Positions 5,850 through 6,598 of a DNA stretch of 6,598 bases are shown piece after piece. A program made the position numbers and the translations under genes. The stretch spans positions 1-6,598 of the forward strand of contig JAAZAQ010000023.1 in NCBI GenBank assembly GCA_012514225.1, given 5' to 3'. Source of the stretch: Clostridiales bacterium (GTDB taxonomy: Bacteria; Bacillota; Clostridia; Christensenellales; Aristaeellaceae). The notes beneath the pieces were generated by a model. It searched no databases. It had not been told where the DNA came from and was given only the letters and a program-made list of their open reading frames with translations. Positions within the stretch are counted from its first letter, which is position 1; the number at the start of each line of letters is the position of its first letter.

Positions 5850-6598
5850 ATGGCGGTCATCTTAAGCGGCAAGGAACTGTCCGAAAAGCTCACGGCGCAG
5901 CAAAAGGAGCGGGTGCTGGAACTCAAGGCCAAAGGCATCCACCCCGGGCTGGCCGTGGTGCTGGTGGGGGAGGACCCCGCCAGCCAGATTTACGTGCGCA
6001 ACAAAGGCCTGGCCTGCGAGGAGGTGGGCATCTATTCCCGCACTGTCCGCCTGGACGCGGCCTGCGACCAGCAGACGCTGGAAAAGACCATCCAGGAACT
6101 CAACGACGACCCCAAAATCAGCGGCATCCTGGTGCAGCTGCCGCTGCCCAAGCATCTCAACGAGGAATTTGCCCTCGCCCGCATCAAGCCTGAAAAGGAC
6201 GTGGACGGTTTCCACCTCATCAATGCGGGCAAGCTGTTCACCGGCCAGGCGGGGGTGGTGCCCTGTACGCCCAAGGGCGTGATGTACATGCTCCGGCACG
6301 CGGGCGTCGACCTGAAGGGCAAGGAGGCTGTGGTCATCGGCCGCTCCAATATTGTGGGCAAGCCGGCGGCCATTCTCCTGCTCAACGAGCACTGTACGGT
6401 GACCATCTGCCATTCCCGCACAAAAGACCTGAAGGAACACGCCCGTCGCGCCGACGTGCTGGTGGCCGCCATCGGCAAGCCCCGGTTCGTGACCGCGGAC
6501 ATGGTCAAGCCCGGCGCGGTCGTCATCGACGTGGGCATCAACCGCGTGGACGGCAAGGTGGTGGGGGACGTGGATTTCGAGCCCGTCTCCAAGGTGGC
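5850..6598 (+). CDS. folD: Bifunctional methylenetetrahydrofolate dehydrogenase / methenyltetrahydrofolate cyclohydrolase, 3'-truncated by window edge
   Basis: FolD interconverts 5,10-methylene-THF, 5,10-methenyl-THF and 10-formyl-THF using NADP(H), supplying one-carbon units for purine and formyl-Met synthesis. The frame is open from ATG 5850 through the right edge, giving 249 whole codons. E. coli FolD is 288 aa, so about 35-40 C-terminal residues, including the expected PGGVGPMT motif, lie outside. The N-terminal catalytic domain shows YVRNK with Tyr48 and Lys52 (matching E. coli Tyr50 and Lys54), GILVQLPLP with Gln96, and KDVDG with Asp119. The Rossmann domain has PCTPKG (138-143), VIGRSNIVGKP (162-172), and VIDVGIN (225-231). 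All key catalytic residues are present. It begins 9 nt after the Kae1-like gene. In Bacillus xseA/xseB follow folD, and the same is likely but not visible here. Confidence 0.97.
   Translation, partial: MAVILSGKELSEKLTAQQKERVLELKAKGIHPGLAVVLVGEDPASQIYVRNKGLACEEVGIYSRTVRLDAACDQQTLEKTIQELNDDPKISGILVQLPLPKHLNEEFALARIKPEKDVDGFHLINAGKLFTGQAGVVPCTPKGVMYMLRHAGVDLKGKEAVVIGRSNIVGKPAAILLLNEHCTVTICHSRTKDLKEHARRADVLVAAIGKPRFVTADMVKPGAVVIDVGINRVDGKVVGDVDFEPVSKV

Noticed and set aside
5850..6598. Absence of a stop codon in the folD frame, suggesting a broken gene.
   Set aside because: The frame is intact to the window edge with all catalytic residues; only the last roughly 35-40 residues are outside the window.

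Overview
The window is an ordinary, densely coded housekeeping segment from a GC-rich chromosome. Every confident gene is on the + strand. The gene set and order (hisS-aspS, then Asp23/Gls24 - AmaP - DUF2273 - nusB - Kae1-like protein - folD) are typical of Firmicutes. The AmaP/DUF2273 pair and the short Kae1/TsaD-like paralogue beside nusB point to a GC-rich member of the Clostridia. A family-level placement is not possible from this window alone.

Region 1 (1-2746) carries two aminoacyl-tRNA synthetase genes. The 3' three-quarters of hisS, cut by the left edge, is followed after 2 nt by a complete aspS, so the pair is almost certainly co-transcribed.

Region 2 (2747-2816) is the only real intergenic gap. 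It holds a good vegetative promoter (TTGTAA - 17 nt - TATACT with a TG extended -10) and a strong Shine-Dalgarno. No convincing terminator precedes it, so read-through from aspS is possible.

Region 3 (2817-6598) is a compact operon of six genes with gaps of 0-9 nt or short overlaps. The first three encode a membrane-associated module: an Asp23/Gls24 protein with a long charged tail, its two-helix membrane anchor AmaP, and a small DUF2273 membrane protein. They are followed by nusB (transcription antitermination, rRNA synthesis), a Kae1/TsaD-like paralogue joined to nusB by a GTGA start/stop overlap, and folD (one-carbon folate metabolism), cut by the right edge. In Bacillus subtilis the comparable order is yqhY-nusB-folD-xseA-xseB, so xseA/xseB may lie beyond the window.

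No mobile element, CRISPR array, tRNA/rRNA gene, phage gene or riboswitch was seen. I found no evidence of a wholly new system. The items most worth a second look are the Kae1-like paralogue of unknown role, the disordered tail on the Asp23 protein, and the tight coupling of a membrane/envelope module to nusB.
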